A stretch of DNA of 64,000 bases from Protopterus annectens. Its lineage: Eukaryota; Chordata; Ceratodontiformes; Protopteridae. Of this stretch, positions 10,432-22,077 are shown piece after piece. Made by a program: the position numbers and the translations under genes. Every line of letters begins with the position of its first letter. Positions within the stretch are counted from its first letter, which is position 1. Below the pieces are notes generated by a model. That model had not been told where the DNA came from and made no database searches. It saw only the letters and a program-made list of their open reading frames with translations. Where the stretch lies: NCBI RefSeq assembly GCF_019279795.1, contig NC_056743.1, forward strand, positions 630,657,993 through 630,721,992. The letters run 5' to 3'.

Positions 10432-10702
10432 TAGTACACAACACACACTGTCAGCAGTCAGGAAATCTCAAAAAGGTTTTCTTGTGTAGTCGAACACAAA
10501 TAGCAGCAATAAAATCCAGTTTAATAGTAAAACTGGAAAACCACCGGATTGAGCGCTTTCATCCCCTGACCAGGGATTTCATCAGAATCAACACTCGCTT
10601 CATTTGAACTAGAGATGCTCCACCTTTAGGGCTTTCAGCTGCAAAAGTGTTTTGTACTAGTGGTTTTGGTCAGCGCTGGTCGCTCCATTTTGTACATTTA
10701 AT
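10432..10702 (-). mobile_element. PLE-3: 271 bp hammerhead-bearing insertion without ORF
   Basis: A short insertion in copy 1, absent from the aligned place in copy 2. It is flanked by tagataaaaaatac at 10418-10431 and the same sequence with one extra A at 10703-10717. It has no reading frame but contains a well-formed hammerhead motif at 10549-10585 on the minus strand. It could be a solo pseudo-LTR or a non-autonomous, retrozyme-like PLE derivative. Its ends share ctagtaca in inverted form. Confidence 0.75.
10549..10585 (-). ncRNA. Hammerhead ribozyme motif with intact core, PLE-3
   Basis: Minus strand: CUGAUGA, a stem AUCCC...GGGAU closing a 7-8 nt loop, then GAAAGCGCUCAA. Both universally conserved boxes are unaltered. 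Stem III would be the self-complementary AGCGCU with no free loop, so cleavage would follow the C after it and probably needs a dimer. Folding was judged by eye. Confidence 0.75.
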
Positions 10703-10781
10703 TAGATAAAAAAATACCATAAATTAGACAGGTTATGGATCAGTATTCTTCTATAACTGAGGTGTGTTCACAGTCTGAAGT

Positions 10782-10990
10782 TCAGCCTAGGAGGTCCTGT
10801 TTGCACTTCTTTAGGTCACTATAGTAGTGGCAACACTGTTTTTCAGTGCTTTCAATGCCAGTTGCACTGGAGACAGTCTTGGTCAAGCTATTACAAGCCT
10901 TAGCCTTATACTGAGTCCTGGTATAGTCCTCCCTGCAGCCACTTATGGCTGTAGCAGTTCATGAGGAGTGCCACAATTATAAACTACAAC
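10782..10990 (-). pseudogene. Myb/SANT-like domain remnant, copy 1
   Basis: The minus strand reads YTRTQYKAKACNSLTKTVSS, then ATGIESTEKQCCHYYSDLKK, then CKQDLLG and a stop. The pattern T-x2-QC-x3-YSD-K/R-x3-KQDLL is that of Myb/SANT-like proteins that accompany Harbinger transposases or derive from them. The counterpart at 59816-59988 shares the same C-terminal motif and stop position. A PIF/Harbinger transposase on the same strand lies about 5 kb upstream (16113-17013); whether they belonged to one element is unproven. Confidence 0.5.
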
Positions 10991-11501
10991 AAACCATGCT
11001 TTGTTATGGTTTATGAGTGTCTTACATGCAGTTTCTGCCTCGTGTAGTGCCACAATTATTCTGCCCTCCTCAACACCCCGCTTTGTGCTTTAAATTTATC
11101 ACAATTCTCTCTTTCGCCAGCCATGTCTGTGAAAGTCAAACTAACAAGATATGTTTGAATTGGTTTGAATTGGTCACAAATTCAGATCTCACTTGTAACT
11201 GGTTGCATGCAAGATGTACTGACTTGACAACTGAATTTGCATAAATGAAAGCATGTGGATTCCTTGGAAAACACATTGGCATTATACAGACAGTGCAGTG
11301 GTGCAGCAGTTTGTGGCTTTGCCTCACAGCAAGAGGTTGTCTGGTTCAATTCTAGTCTAGGGTGTCTTCTGTGTGGAGTCTGTATGTCCTCCCTGCATTT
11401 GTGTGGATTTCCTCCCATGTTATAAAGACATGCATCTGGAAATTTTCTCCCCAGGCCTCCACTGAAAATTGATTTGTTCCAAGTTTGACTTTCCCGGTAA
11501 A

Positions 11502-11747
11502 ATGAAGTAAAACACTGCAAAACTCACCACCAAAGATATAAAATATCACTCTTTTATTAACGAAACAGACAGATAAGCGCTTTCATGTACCGGAGTACGC
11601 TTCATCAGATCTACTTAATGATGCTTATCCCTTCACTTTTATACTCAACTTAGAAAACAATTACTCAAATTATTCAATTAATCATTCAATAGACATAAAA
11701 ATTGCTAAAATCATTCTTAAAAGGGCATGTCAAAATCTTTATGTTAT
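11502..11747 (-). mobile_element. PLE-4: 246 bp hammerhead-bearing insertion without ORF
   Basis: Inserted in the 3' region of the SINE and flanked by a perfect 13 bp duplication, ctttcccggtaaa, at 11489-11501 and 11748-11760. No coding frame. The minus strand has an A/T-rich leader, an intact-core hammerhead motif at 11572-11608 and a 3' tail with aataaaag. It resembles the last 250 bp of a PLE and may be a solo pseudo-LTR or a non-autonomous relative. Confidence 0.8.
11572..11608 (-). ncRNA. Hammerhead ribozyme motif with intact core, PLE-4
   Basis: Minus strand: CUGAUGA, stem GUAC-UCCG-GUAC (extended by a partly paired base), GAAAGCGCUUAUC. Core boxes are unaltered, and the residue at the cleavage position would be U, which is permitted in hammerheads. 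Confidence 0.75.
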
Positions 11748-12059
11748 CTTTCCCGGTAAACAAATAAATAAATGTAAAATAAAAATTCCTTACATCATAT
11801 AGCAATTAAGATGTGAAATATGGCATTAAACTTTGCCATGTGTGATGCTCAACCTTCTGACACAGGTTCTGATGTTCAGCAATAGCATAGCTTTTAATCC
11901 TTGCAGTTTGGAAGGAGAAAGATGATGAACTGTGATGTATTGTGATCTTGAGACATACATAATGTTAAAATATTGTTGTGCCAGTTGGGAAGCGAACCCA
12001 TGGGATAAAGAATGCAAACATTTAAACTTACCTTATTAGTTGATATTGCCACAGAAGAA

Positions 12060-13130
12060 TTACTGTTTAAACATCATACTTAGAGATATATTATCAATAC
12101 ATTTACACGTTATGCCACAGAGATAGATATGTGACAACTTGAATTTTTTTATTCAGTATTGTCAATAGTACTGAGGCAAATGTATCAATTCTAATCTCAG
12201 TTGCACTGTTGATGGCATTCTCAATTAAATTTGTCAATTTTACCTTGTGAAGTGAACAGCTGTTTACTGTTACTGACCACTGCCAATCAATGGAGTGCAA
12301 TGACAAATGGTGCACAAATTATAATGAAAAAGGCACATTTTGAAACAAGTACTGTAAATGTACATTTCTGATGTTTACTCAACTTTATCTTATAACAGGA
12401 ACCTGTATGGATTTGAACCATCAAACCAGAGTATTAATAACAATCATTGATGAGTAATTACCCTATTTGCCACAAACAAAGACATATATTAGCAAGGATA
12501 AAATGTTTTTAGATGTACTTAAAATGTGACATCATATTAAGTCACATTGAAAGTGCAACAGAACCAAGTTATGACAGTTGTCCTTTCTCATTTGCCAGTA
12601 AATGTCTGAATGATTGGGATTATTACCAACAATTAGGACACACATGTAGACATACACTATTAAACAAAGAGTGCAAACACTGCAAGTGTATTTCTCTCTT
12701 TCTTTACTGTGCCTCATTCTCTTTCTATGCTTTCCTAAGAGCAATGCTACCTTATTTTTATTGCATGTGCTATCTCTAGCAATGCTTAATGTACTCCCTT
12801 GAATATGTATAACATTTATTAGTAAGAGGTTGTAACTGTGGTCATTAAAACATCATTTGAATGTCAAGAATGTTTCTCTTCTAACTCAGTGAATGTACTT
12901 TCAGATGTTTTAGTAAGTCACTTCTCCCTAAGACACCCTCAGTAAGTGTACATCATGTCATCATGTGAAACACTGGTTGTTCCTGCAGTCAGACTAATCA
13001 TCATAGATGCTTGCAGCCATTAGCGTGTAACACTTCTCAGCATTTGTCCTTGTGTTGCTAGACATGTGCATGAAAGTGTGTAGCTCCTTACACCATATTT
13101 AACTTCCCTGCACTTAGTGCAGATTATGGT
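12060..13130. other. Copy 1 of old duplication, no gene seen
   Basis: A/T-rich DNA. Blocks at 12510-12570 and 12820-13130 align with 62505-62580 and 62820-63130. Short frames here have no recognisable motif. Confidence 0.6.
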
Positions 13131-14470
13131 ATTCAGGAATGCTAATGATTTTATACCTCACTGGCATACTCACTGTGCTGACTCTGCACTATATAAAGGT
13201 AATTGTGTAACTAAAGAGCTTGTATCATAGTGGGGAGACTGATTAGATCCAGAGAGCTTCATATTGCTAAAGACACACAAAGTTTGGAGAGTTTTCTACT
13301 TTCTACACTGCTTTCTTTTCAAGATATGTTGCAGTTTCTTGCATAATGATTTTTAGTACAACACTAAGGATGAATTGCAAGGTCCACTATAAAACATGTA
13401 TTTATCTTTCTGATTTTTCTATCCTTTACTGTTGAAATAGCCCATGCATATTAGTTGTATATTCATTTTAACAAAGTATGCTACAGAATGCTACCTGACC
13501 TATATTTTGTAGGATTTATTTTATAGTGGAATTTGAAAAGTTAATGCAGATTAGTGAAGTGTAACTTCATAGCAAGATCAGGTGTTTTTACATGTGTTAG
13601 CACAAAGAAATGTAAGTTTATGATATCTACCTGGTTGTCCTCCACAGCAGTGGAGATGGCACTATAATAGTTTTTTTACATTTCTACTTGTACATTATGA
13701 ATTGTTATTGTTGATGTTGTGATGAATTACACTGCTCTCTGCATTACAGAACTGTTATATATAGTTATTTTATTAGAATTATTTCTTTTGGAGGGGGGCT
13801 GTCCTAACTTGCATGTAGTCATAGTGATCTGTCCATTGTAGGGTTGCTATGGTAGCCCAAGAACAGGTGCCTATTTGAGGTGGTTCTGCGTCTGAACCAC
13901 CACTAACTGAAACAGAGGGGTTCCTGTCAACTGTCAGAGATCCAAATAGCTCAGCTGAGGTTTCCCAGAGACTTCTTCATGTTGGTGCTCATTTGGACTA
14001 CAGATCCAGATTGTCTCAAGCAGAATTCCAAGTATGCAACATACATGTGTCATTGTTATATCTGTATATGCATATATCTTATAAGTCTGATATATAAAGA
14101 GCCAATGATAACTGTGACTCAGATGACACAGAAATAGAGAGACAGAGGAGTGTGTGTGTGGGGGGAATAGGACAGGTCAGTAGATTTTTGTATGAGAACA
14201 TTATTCATCAGTGCATGTAAAAAGAATTGTTCCATGTTTCTTGTTTCATTTGAATTGTGCACATATCATCATTCTTTCCTTTCCCTTCCTTACTTAGAGG
14301 TACATCTGGATTTCAGGCAAGAACACCTGCGTATAGTAAGCACACATATTTGGTTATAGTTATTACTGCATATAAGGTAGATTCAGATGTAACTGAGATT
14401 AGAATTTGTGTTGTTTTAGCATCTATTATAGTTTAACAAACCTTTTATATAAGAAAAGATTTTGATCAGT
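13131..14470. other. Unassigned A/T-rich DNA
   Basis: I see no coding frame, RNA gene or clear repeat border. A G-rich patch, tgtgtgtgtgggggg, lies near 14150. Confidence 0.5.
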
Positions 14471-14518
14471 TTTATTCTCTGTTTCTCTGTTTGTTGTGTT
14501 TCTTGCTTATTATCATAG

Positions 14519-14754
14519 GTGATCCTGAGAGTGGCACTGTGGAAGTGCTACCACCAGATGCTAGAGTATCGGTAGTCTCTGATGATGATGGTAGTGAAGT
14601 GGCACAGTCTAGGTGTGTAAAGGTTCTGTCTGATACTGAGGTTGTGGCTGTCATATCTCCTGTCCATATTTTAGACACAGTCAATATGCCTATGCATACT
14701 AATGATACAGAGAGCTCTGATAAAGAACAGGTTAATCGTGACACAGTTGTTTAG
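14519..14754 (+). CDS. Possible exon of unknown gene (weak)
   Basis: An acceptor-like ttgcttattatcatag (ending 14518) is followed by 78 open codons beginning with GDPESGTVEVLPPDARVSVV and ending at a TAG at 14752-14754. The peptide is acidic and Ser/Val-rich, with SDDDGSEVAQ. No start codon lies at the boundary and I recognise no domain. It may be a terminal exon of a lost gene or the accessory gene of a DNA transposon, or chance. The next 200 bases are open in another register. Confidence 0.25.
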
Positions 14755-15029
14755 TGGAGTGTGCTTACTCTTGTTGCAGAGATGGTTGCTTTTCCCTGTA
14801 GACATTGTGAGGGTGAGGTGTCACATAGGAGAAGTGGTAGAGGTGTTCAGAGGAGTCCTGTCCACCTTCCTCCTGATGCTGGTGTGTCATTAGGTTCCAC
14901 CAAACGTATTTGTAGAGCATTCTACCATGCATGGCTCATACCTCTCCAAATTCCAGGATGTATTGCTAGCACAGTGCTTGATTGTATTCATGCAGACACA
15001 CATAGAAAAAAATAACTTTCCCATACCAC

Positions 15030-15031
<2 letters not shown>

Positions 15032-15109
<78 letters not shown>
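15032..15109. repeat. (CA)n microsatellite
   Basis: Uninterrupted CA run of about 78 bp. Confidence 0.97.
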
Positions 15110-15111
<2 letters not shown>

Positions 15112-16112
15112 CATAAAAACTATTTAAATGTACTGTTGAGTGCCACATATCTGTTGTTACTGACCATAAGCACTGCATACTCTGATAGATACATGTGTTT
15201 CTTACTCGCACACACTCACTTCTTTGGTGTCAGCCTTGCTTAATACCACCCCCACCCTGTGCAAATACTGATGTTTGACCCCTGCCCTTTTCACATGTAT
15301 GTCTGATGCGCACAGTGGATAGCTAATGCTTACTTATGCACAAGTTTGCACTTATCAGTATGTATTGCAGAAGAAAATGTATTGATTTCTTGCTGTTACT
15401 CATTTGTGAATTATTGCTTATATAATTGTTGAACCTCATTGCATTTCAGTTAGTACTGTAAGTAAAGCAGTGGAAGCAGTAGGTACTTCAGTCCTGCTTT
15501 TTGGTATAGTTGTGAAAATGATGGTGTAATTGACCTGTTCCTTGTTTTGTACATTGGTCAATTGATATACTTGATGACGTTATTGGTTAGAATACATAAA
15601 TGCATAGTGCAAAAATCAGACACAGGAGACATTACTGACATTAATGTACACCTCAGATAAATGCTCTGCTTAGGGGCATTTCCATATTTCCATATGAGAG
15701 TTCTCTGTTATGTAATTTACAGGTTCCCCACTTACCTTGTAATTACTGCTATTAACAACTGTGTTCTTGGGGACTGTCCCTTTCTGATGCTAACACAGCA
15801 CAGACATTACATGGTTAAGTAAAGATTATGGAGTTTGACAGACAACAGTTTTCCTTTATGTATATGTGTGGGATTCTATTCTTTGACCAGGTAGTGATTG
15901 TGTCCTCTGCCTCTTAGCCAAACCCAGGGCATACTATGCATGCTTCCATCTGACAACACCAACTGCAGCTAGTAGTTCATCCTTAGACTACTCATTTGCA
16001 TCTGCTGCTGCTGGCCCTTCCTGTGGTCCTTGAAACTGTGGTCCTGTCCCTAGCTGTTCTTGTTGAAGCAGTTTCCTGAGAATTAAATTGTGTAACATGA
16101 CACAGACTGTAA
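15110..16112. other. Unassigned DNA downstream of the Harbinger transposase
   Basis: No gene recognised. The right part (15900-16112) abuts the transposase and may be the rest of that element; I could not find terminal inverted repeats. Confidence 0.4.
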
Positions 16113-17013
16113 TTATTTTGACGAGTTGCTTGGGTCATACTGCAGTGCACCTCCTGATATGTCTAGAGACCAGAACCTTGATTTGCGCAATCTAGACACA
16201 CATTCTATGATATTCCTAGTTTGAGCATGGGTCTTGTTGTGTCCATGCTGAGTGGAGTTGTGTGGGTTTCTAATGTGTGTCATGAACCATGGCACCAGTG
16301 CATTGCCTGCATCCCCTACTAGATGCCCTAGACCTGGTGTACATCTTACAGGCATGCCATATGTATGAGTCATGCAAACTGCCTTTACCTGCACAGACAT
16401 GGAGGATGATCACTTGGGCATTGCAGACAGCCTGATAGTTTATAGAGTGGAAACCATTTCTGTTGATGTACCTTCTTCCCTGCTCACTGGGTGGGGCTTT
16501 TATTTCTATGTGTGTGCAATCTATGGGAACACTTCATGGAGGTGTGCTACTGCTTAGAATTCCTGCATGGTTCTTACTCTCTCTCTCCTGTGGGGTGCGT
16601 GAAAAACAGATGTTATCCCTTGCATGTAGTAGCATTGCATTTAAAAACTGATGTAATGTTCTAGAGGCCGATGCCTGTGACATCAGTAATATTTCTCCTA
16701 TGAGTCTGAAAAGTGCCAGTAGCTAGTTCACATAATGCTACACATGCATTTGTTTCCACTGGGATGAGTTCTCCATGATATCCCTAGGGCCTGGGGTGGG
16801 GGGGTGGGGGTGGCAGAGGTTGCATATTTCCTCCAGTGTTGCCCTGTCCACTCTGTAACACTCAGCAATTTCTGTGTCATGCAGTCCATGATAAGTCAAA
16901 TGGGGTTTAAACACCCTTCTTCTTTTTACCCAGTGTCTGGTAGCAGCAGCAGAACCTTGACTTAAAGCCTGTTGCACATACAGCATAATAATAACTGTAG
17001 CACCCCATAACAT
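16113..17013 (-). pseudogene. PIF/Harbinger transposase pseudogene
   Basis: The minus strand keeps the order of a Harbinger transposase. The N-terminus has RRRVFKPHLTYHGLHDTEIA followed by ECYRVDRATLEEICNL. A helix-turn-helix-like stretch reads SQASASRTLHQFLNA, followed by TPQERERVRTMQEF. The catalytic core has IDCTHIEIKAP (first Asp, about 16520), NRNGFHSINYQAVCNA, VGDAGNALVPWFMTHIRNPH (second Asp, about 16310) and THAQTRNIIECVSRLRKSRF (Glu, about 16205). All three DDE residues are visible. The frame is broken by at least two register changes and in-frame stops. Length, about 300 codons, is near the family norm. Confidence 0.85.
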
Positions 17014-18934
17014 GTTTTTGTAAGTGTAATTGTGTTGTATTCCAGAGGTTGGTGTTCATGACAAATGGTTATACTGAGTGTGCATGATTGCTTTATAACT
17101 TCCTGAATAGCTCTACCATGTTGGATTGGTTAATTAGCATGTACTTTAGCTCTTTATGTTGTCATTAGCATATTCTGCCATTTGCTTTTGTTTTCCAGCT
17201 CTACAGATCATTTAATTAATATCAAATACCGTGCTGTCATGTAGTTGGTAATAAATCTGGGTGACTTTGTTTTTAGTTACCAAATGTAGTCTGAAGTCAC
17301 CAACAATACTTTTACAATATACTAGCAGACAGGACGTCGAGACAAGAAAGACACTGTAGCTTGAGTCTCGTTCTTTCCTTTTTCTACATACAATTTCTTG
17401 TATTTTACTGTATGTACCAGTCTGCAGCTACTGCCTCCTTTGATGCATTGTTTACTTATTATAAAAACCTAACATGTTCTGACTCATGTAAGGCTGGAAA
17501 AAACTGATCTAATGTTTTGAGCTGGAAGTCCTTTTTTTTCTTTTGTTTTAGTTGACTTGGCACTTGCAATTGGCATTACTGTATTTTAAATAAACTGAAA
17601 TTCAGGCCCATGAGACATACCAGACTGGGTTGTTACATTTCACTGAAAATTCCCTATACAATACACCTGCATTCCTCTGGCCTGTCACTGCTCTTCCAGG
17701 GTGTGCCAATAACTCCTTTCTGGAAATCCCAGACATAACCTTTCACTGTGTCCCCTTGATTGCTTGAGAAGTCAGTCTATCAGCAAAAGACATAAGAGAT
17801 GTGGAGTAAAGACCCCTTGGGGAACAATGGATGAAACAATAAGTGATGGCATGTTGCTGCAGTCAATCTGATTCCCTTTCTGGAGGACCAACTTGTAATC
17901 ATGTCAACATTCCTGGTGTGCATCTCCTCTGAACAGTCATTATGCAGTCCTCCTTGGGCTACAGTTAGCATGTGAAGATCGTAATCTCCATCATACAGGT
18001 AGCTAACCCTTACCTACCCTTCTCCAAGATAGTAGAGTTGACCATCAGCTGTATCCCCTAGATGGCCCCAACATTGACTTGAGTCTGTTCTTGAATTCGA
18101 ATCACTAGTGGCAGGAGAGATGGTATGCTTACTTTTGTGCCACTGGGCTTACTACTCATCTACTTTACAAAGCACAATACTTACTGGTACTGCACTGAGC
18201 TGGAATTAATTTATTCCTGTCTTTATGATGGGCTGTAAAAAAAAAAAAAAAAACTAATGCTGTTTAACATTTATTAACAGACAAATCAAGGAGTATAGTA
18301 AATGTGTGCATCCATGTGTGGGTGCATATGTGTGCATGTATAGGCTTGAGTGTGTGTGAAATGGTGGTTGTGGAAGGTTAGGGTGGGCATATTATTTTTA
18401 TGTTGTAGATTTTCCCTTTTTAATATAAAACTAACAGGTTGGTACGTCTATTCAATTGGGTGTCTGTTCCTCATCACAGCTACCATTTGATGTACTGCCA
18501 AAAGCATGCTTTCAGATTTTGACTGCTTCACACTTTTAATTTGTTATGATACAGTCATATGATCCTAGCTTGAACATGATGTCATCAAAGTTTACCACTG
18601 CAGACTTGTCAACATAACTCAGTGCTCCCAGAGAAACCTGGGTGTCCTGGGGCACTGCAGGGGCCTGCTATACATTTGCAGTTATTTCTAGGACTGGCTT
18701 CTCCCCTTTAGAACTTTCTGCAAATGAAACTACTCTCTAGCATTTCAAGGGTGGGGGTGAACTTTTTCAGTGGTTTGTTTTCAGAATGTGTAATTTATTT
18801 AAAATGAAATTAAAAAAATACTCAATATGATAACAGATATTTGTGAAAACCACAACTTGAAGGAGAATTGTCTGAAAGAACATTTATGCCAACACCCCAA
18901 ATAAATAAATTGTTCCTTCCTAATGTGGCTTCAC
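17014..18934. other. Unassigned DNA
   Basis: A/T-rich, with a poly(A) run at 18238-18254. No frame above 65 codons and no domain recognised. Confidence 0.5.
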
Positions 18935-19390
18935 TCTCATAGGTTCATAGGTTCATAGGTTCATACTAGGCTATCTGCCCTAGGACATTTATAAGCCTAG
19001 CCAGAATGTGTTTGGCTTTCGCCACCCATTTTAAATTTATTTTGCTATGCCCTTTTTCGAGGTTAGTATACTGTGCCTCTGTCTAACAGTGACACAAAAG
19101 TGATACCCGGGGTAAACCTACGATCTCCCATCCACTCATCAAGATTCCTCTTGAAGAGAGTCAATGAGGGACTCTGCCTAACCTGGACTGGGATTTTATT
19201 CCAGAGTGAAGGGAGCCTCTGGGTTATGAATCTGTCCCTCCAGCATGTCCTATTTATTTCAGTGCTGAGAACTTATTCTCAAACTTACTATCATACTTAC
19301 TCTCAAACTTATTATGCAGAGGGAGACCCCCTGCATCCCCTTGACTTTAATCAGCTCCATGGTCACAGCATCTCAGGGATACAATAATTT
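18935..19390 (-). mobile_element. CR1-type LINE, 5'-truncated 3' end
   Basis: The right-to-left order matches the 3' end of the CR1 LINE at 28343-28640: 'tccagcatgtcctattta', 'catccactcatc.agattcc' (encoding the FK/RRxLDEWMG C-terminus of ORF2), then the 3' UTR. It ends in a short tandem tail seen on the plus strand as ataggttc repeated three times (about 18940-18965). An octamer-like tail is typical of CR1. A local duplication, cttactctcaaacttat, sits near 19290. Confidence 0.75.
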
Positions 19391-20354
19391 TGGAGAATCA
19401 GTAGCTCACATAATCAGAAAAAATGCAAATAAGATTCATATAATTTGCTTCTAGCCAATAGCTGACCCACCACTCTCTTTTGCTGCTTAGATTTGATCAC
19501 ATCTTCTAGCTCATGGCTTCAAGAAAATCAGCTTTTCTTCAGTGTTTCTGAATCCACTTAGACCTCAGTGTCACTCTTAGTTAAGATATGGGTCTTAAAA
19601 TTAGGAAAATGAAATGTGCTGGTCATTCTGTTTGTCCTAATGAAGCATGTAGAGCCTTCTGAAAGGGCTATAGCGTCCATGCAGAATACCTTGTAGTATG
19701 CATTCTCCTGTTCATTGTTAAATTTGACATATGTTTATCTCATATCTTAATTCACTTACCATTTTACTGGCTTTGTAACAAAAAACACTTTCTTACATTA
19801 CGTCTGAGTCACAATTACCTCAAAATACCAAATCTGAAAGTATGCTTTTTCATTGTTGTTCACTACTGACTCTGTGGAAAAATGCTTTCGTTAGTCATCT
19901 CTGAACCATACTTCATGATGCAACTGTACATATGCCTAGTACCATATCTGATTAGTGCATGTATATATGACACAATTTGGACAATATTCTAGTTGAGGTC
20001 TAGTATACAAGAGTTCAGATAAAGTCTGAGAAATGCTTTGAGATTATAGACTGGATTAAACATATACCATTATGCAAACTAGGCACTGCCTTATAGAATC
20101 TGCAAAATGTACTTACATCATTGTTTCTGACATTAATGTCTACACCTTGTACCTGATACCCACTCACTGTGGTGCTTGTCTTGTCCTTTGATGTCTTGCA
20201 CCTCAGAGTAATTTACATGTAAAATGGACAACAGATCCATACACTTCAGAAGTACAAATATTTGACTTTAACCTTCAATAGAACTGGATGCTCAAACTAA
20301 ACTGGAACTCTCATTCTTTTTTCTCTCAGACCCTCACTCTGTCACTGTAACTAC

Positions 20355-20355
<1 letters not shown>
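19391..20355. other. Unassigned DNA
   Basis: No coding frame or recognisable repeat. Confidence 0.5.
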
Positions 20356-20436
<81 letters not shown>

Positions 20437-20474
20437 CTATACATATATATCTATAGCTATCTCTGTCTCTCTCT

Positions 20475-20533
<59 letters not shown>

Positions 20534-20640
20534 CATATGTAGAGACAGTGTAAAAGAGAGATACAGACAGAGACAGAGATAGAGACAGAGAGAGAAATGC
20601 ACCCACCACACACACACCTATCCACACCCCCACACACAGC
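20356..20640. repeat. Compound (CA)n-(TA)n-(TG)n microsatellite
   Basis: A CA run at 20357-20434, a CT/TAT-rich bridge, a TA run at about 20478-20518, then TG at 20519-20533 and a purine-rich GA stretch to 20600. The CA-to-TG order makes the locus partly self-complementary. Confidence 0.95.
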
Positions 20641-21043
20641 ATAGATACACCCTGTTGAACATAAACAAAAAGACACAGCATTAAACTTCTCCTTTAACAA
20701 CAAAATAACGAGATCCTTCATACTATCTGTTTGTGATAGAATTTGAAATGAACTCTAAAAATCAGTAATGTAATGCAATTCTGCAACAGCAATAAGGTGC
20801 TTCCTGTATATACTTCAGTATTTAAAGGCATTTGCTATTTCTCGAGTCAGTAGTTCTACAGAGTGACACGTTTCTCTTTTGTGTTTTTACTCAAGTTAGA
20901 ATTCCCGCATGTCTTGGCTACAGTTCTAACACTTTAATACGGAGCATATTGTGTATATTTTTAATAACATCTTGTGATCACTTATTAAAGATGTTTTTCT
21001 TATTTTATACGTGTACTGATTAATTAAGTGGCATTTGCTTTTT

Positions 21044-21102
21044 CCTGTGTGTGTGTGTGTGTGTGTATTTGTGTGTGTGTGAGTGTGCCTGTGTGTGCCT
21101 AA

Positions 21103-21158
<56 letters not shown>

Positions 21159-21186
21159 TTGTGTGTGCATGCGTGCGGGCGTGTGG

Positions 21187-21235
<49 letters not shown>

Positions 21236-21236
21236 G
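21044..21236. repeat. Interrupted (TG)n microsatellite
   Basis: TG tracts at about 21044-21100, 21105-21154 and 21190-21234, separated by short diverged blocks such as gcatgcgtgcgggcg. Confidence 0.95.
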
Positions 21237-21239
21237 TAT

Positions 21240-22077
21240 GCATAAGAAATATGTGGCTCTATGTGCAGTTTAGCATGACATGTAAGGACATCTGCTGATT
21301 CACAGAATTACTTCCTGTTGTGAAGTCTTTTGCTTCTGAAACAAACAAAAACATTTCTAACTACTTTTGACTGTGGATTGATTTGGGCCTGAGACATACT
21401 AGTCCTGCAAAGTGCCTGTTTTTACTGTGGTGTTTAGCATCAAAGACCACGCCTATTTTTAATGTACTTCTTTTCATTACTCATCACATCTGGGCCACAG
21501 GGTAGACAAAGAGTATGAAAACAACAGTGCTTGTAGGATATCATCTGTTCAGCAGTTGAAGTATAGAGAGCCAAGTTATGATGTTCAGCATGGTTTTATT
21601 CGTCTGTTTCTATGATTCTGCTGTTTCTGCAAGTAAGTGCTATTACCCACACAACTCTTTATACCTTGCCTTATAACTTAATTCTTCATATGTTTGTATG
21701 GAAGGCAGATAATATATTGAGCTGTTTTGAAGCTTTAAACGTACATTCATTGCATATGCTTGACCATTTATTTCTATTAATTTATTAATCTGTTAGTTGC
21801 ATGTCACAGTCTGATCCTGTTGAACTATTTATACCCAAGAATAATCCTAATACCGTTATATAATACAAGAGCAAATAATTTAAACATTCATACAAGTTTA
21901 CAGCATTTAAAATTCTGTATTTTACATGAAATTAAAATGACCTTTACTCACAAGATGGAATAACAATGCATTGCTAGAAAGATTATATGTTTCATTAAAG
22001 GAGAAAGTCAAAGTGAATTAAACCATTTCAAGCAAACAGTGTCAAAAATAAACATTCTTTCAAGTAATTATTAGACC
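21240..22077. other. Unassigned A/T-rich DNA
   Basis: No gene or repeat family recognised. Confidence 0.5.

Larger units (their letters stand above)
11285..11775 (+). mobile_element. V-type tRNA-derived SINE, split by PLE-4
   Basis: The left part has a tRNA-like head with A-box-like gtggtgcagcagtttgtgg and B-box-like ggttcaattct (about 11343). It is followed by the core gtgtggagtctgtatgtcc and tgtggatttcctcccatg, the central domain of vertebrate V-type SINEs. The 3' part reads gacatgcatctggaaatttt, then gactttcccggtaaa, and ends in a caaataaataaatg tail at 11761-11775. PLE-4 interrupts it at 11502-11747. A related SINE is at 24061-24260 on the other strand. Confidence 0.8.
7745..13130. repeat. 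Old duplicated segment, copy 1
   Basis: This block is collinear with 50449-63130 on the same strand. Matches by eye: 7745-7790 with 50449-50490; 8430-8640 with 52000-52188; 8640-8960 with 56170-56980; 9880-9990 with 59165-59270; 10100-10370 with 59410-59670; 10730-11000 with 59740-59960; 11820-12060 with 60190-60480; 12510-12570 with 62505-62580; 12820-13130 with 62820-63130. The copies are well diverged, and younger insertions sit at different places in each. It could be a segmental duplication or two copies of a large DNA transposon, since both carry Myb/SANT-like exon remnants. Confidence 0.8.

Noticed and set aside
16372-16651. Plus-strand frames over the Harbinger region
   Set aside because: They are antisense to the transposase pseudogene.
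18238-18254. Poly(A) run as a processed pseudogene tail
   Set aside because: No coding similarity or target duplication upstream of it.
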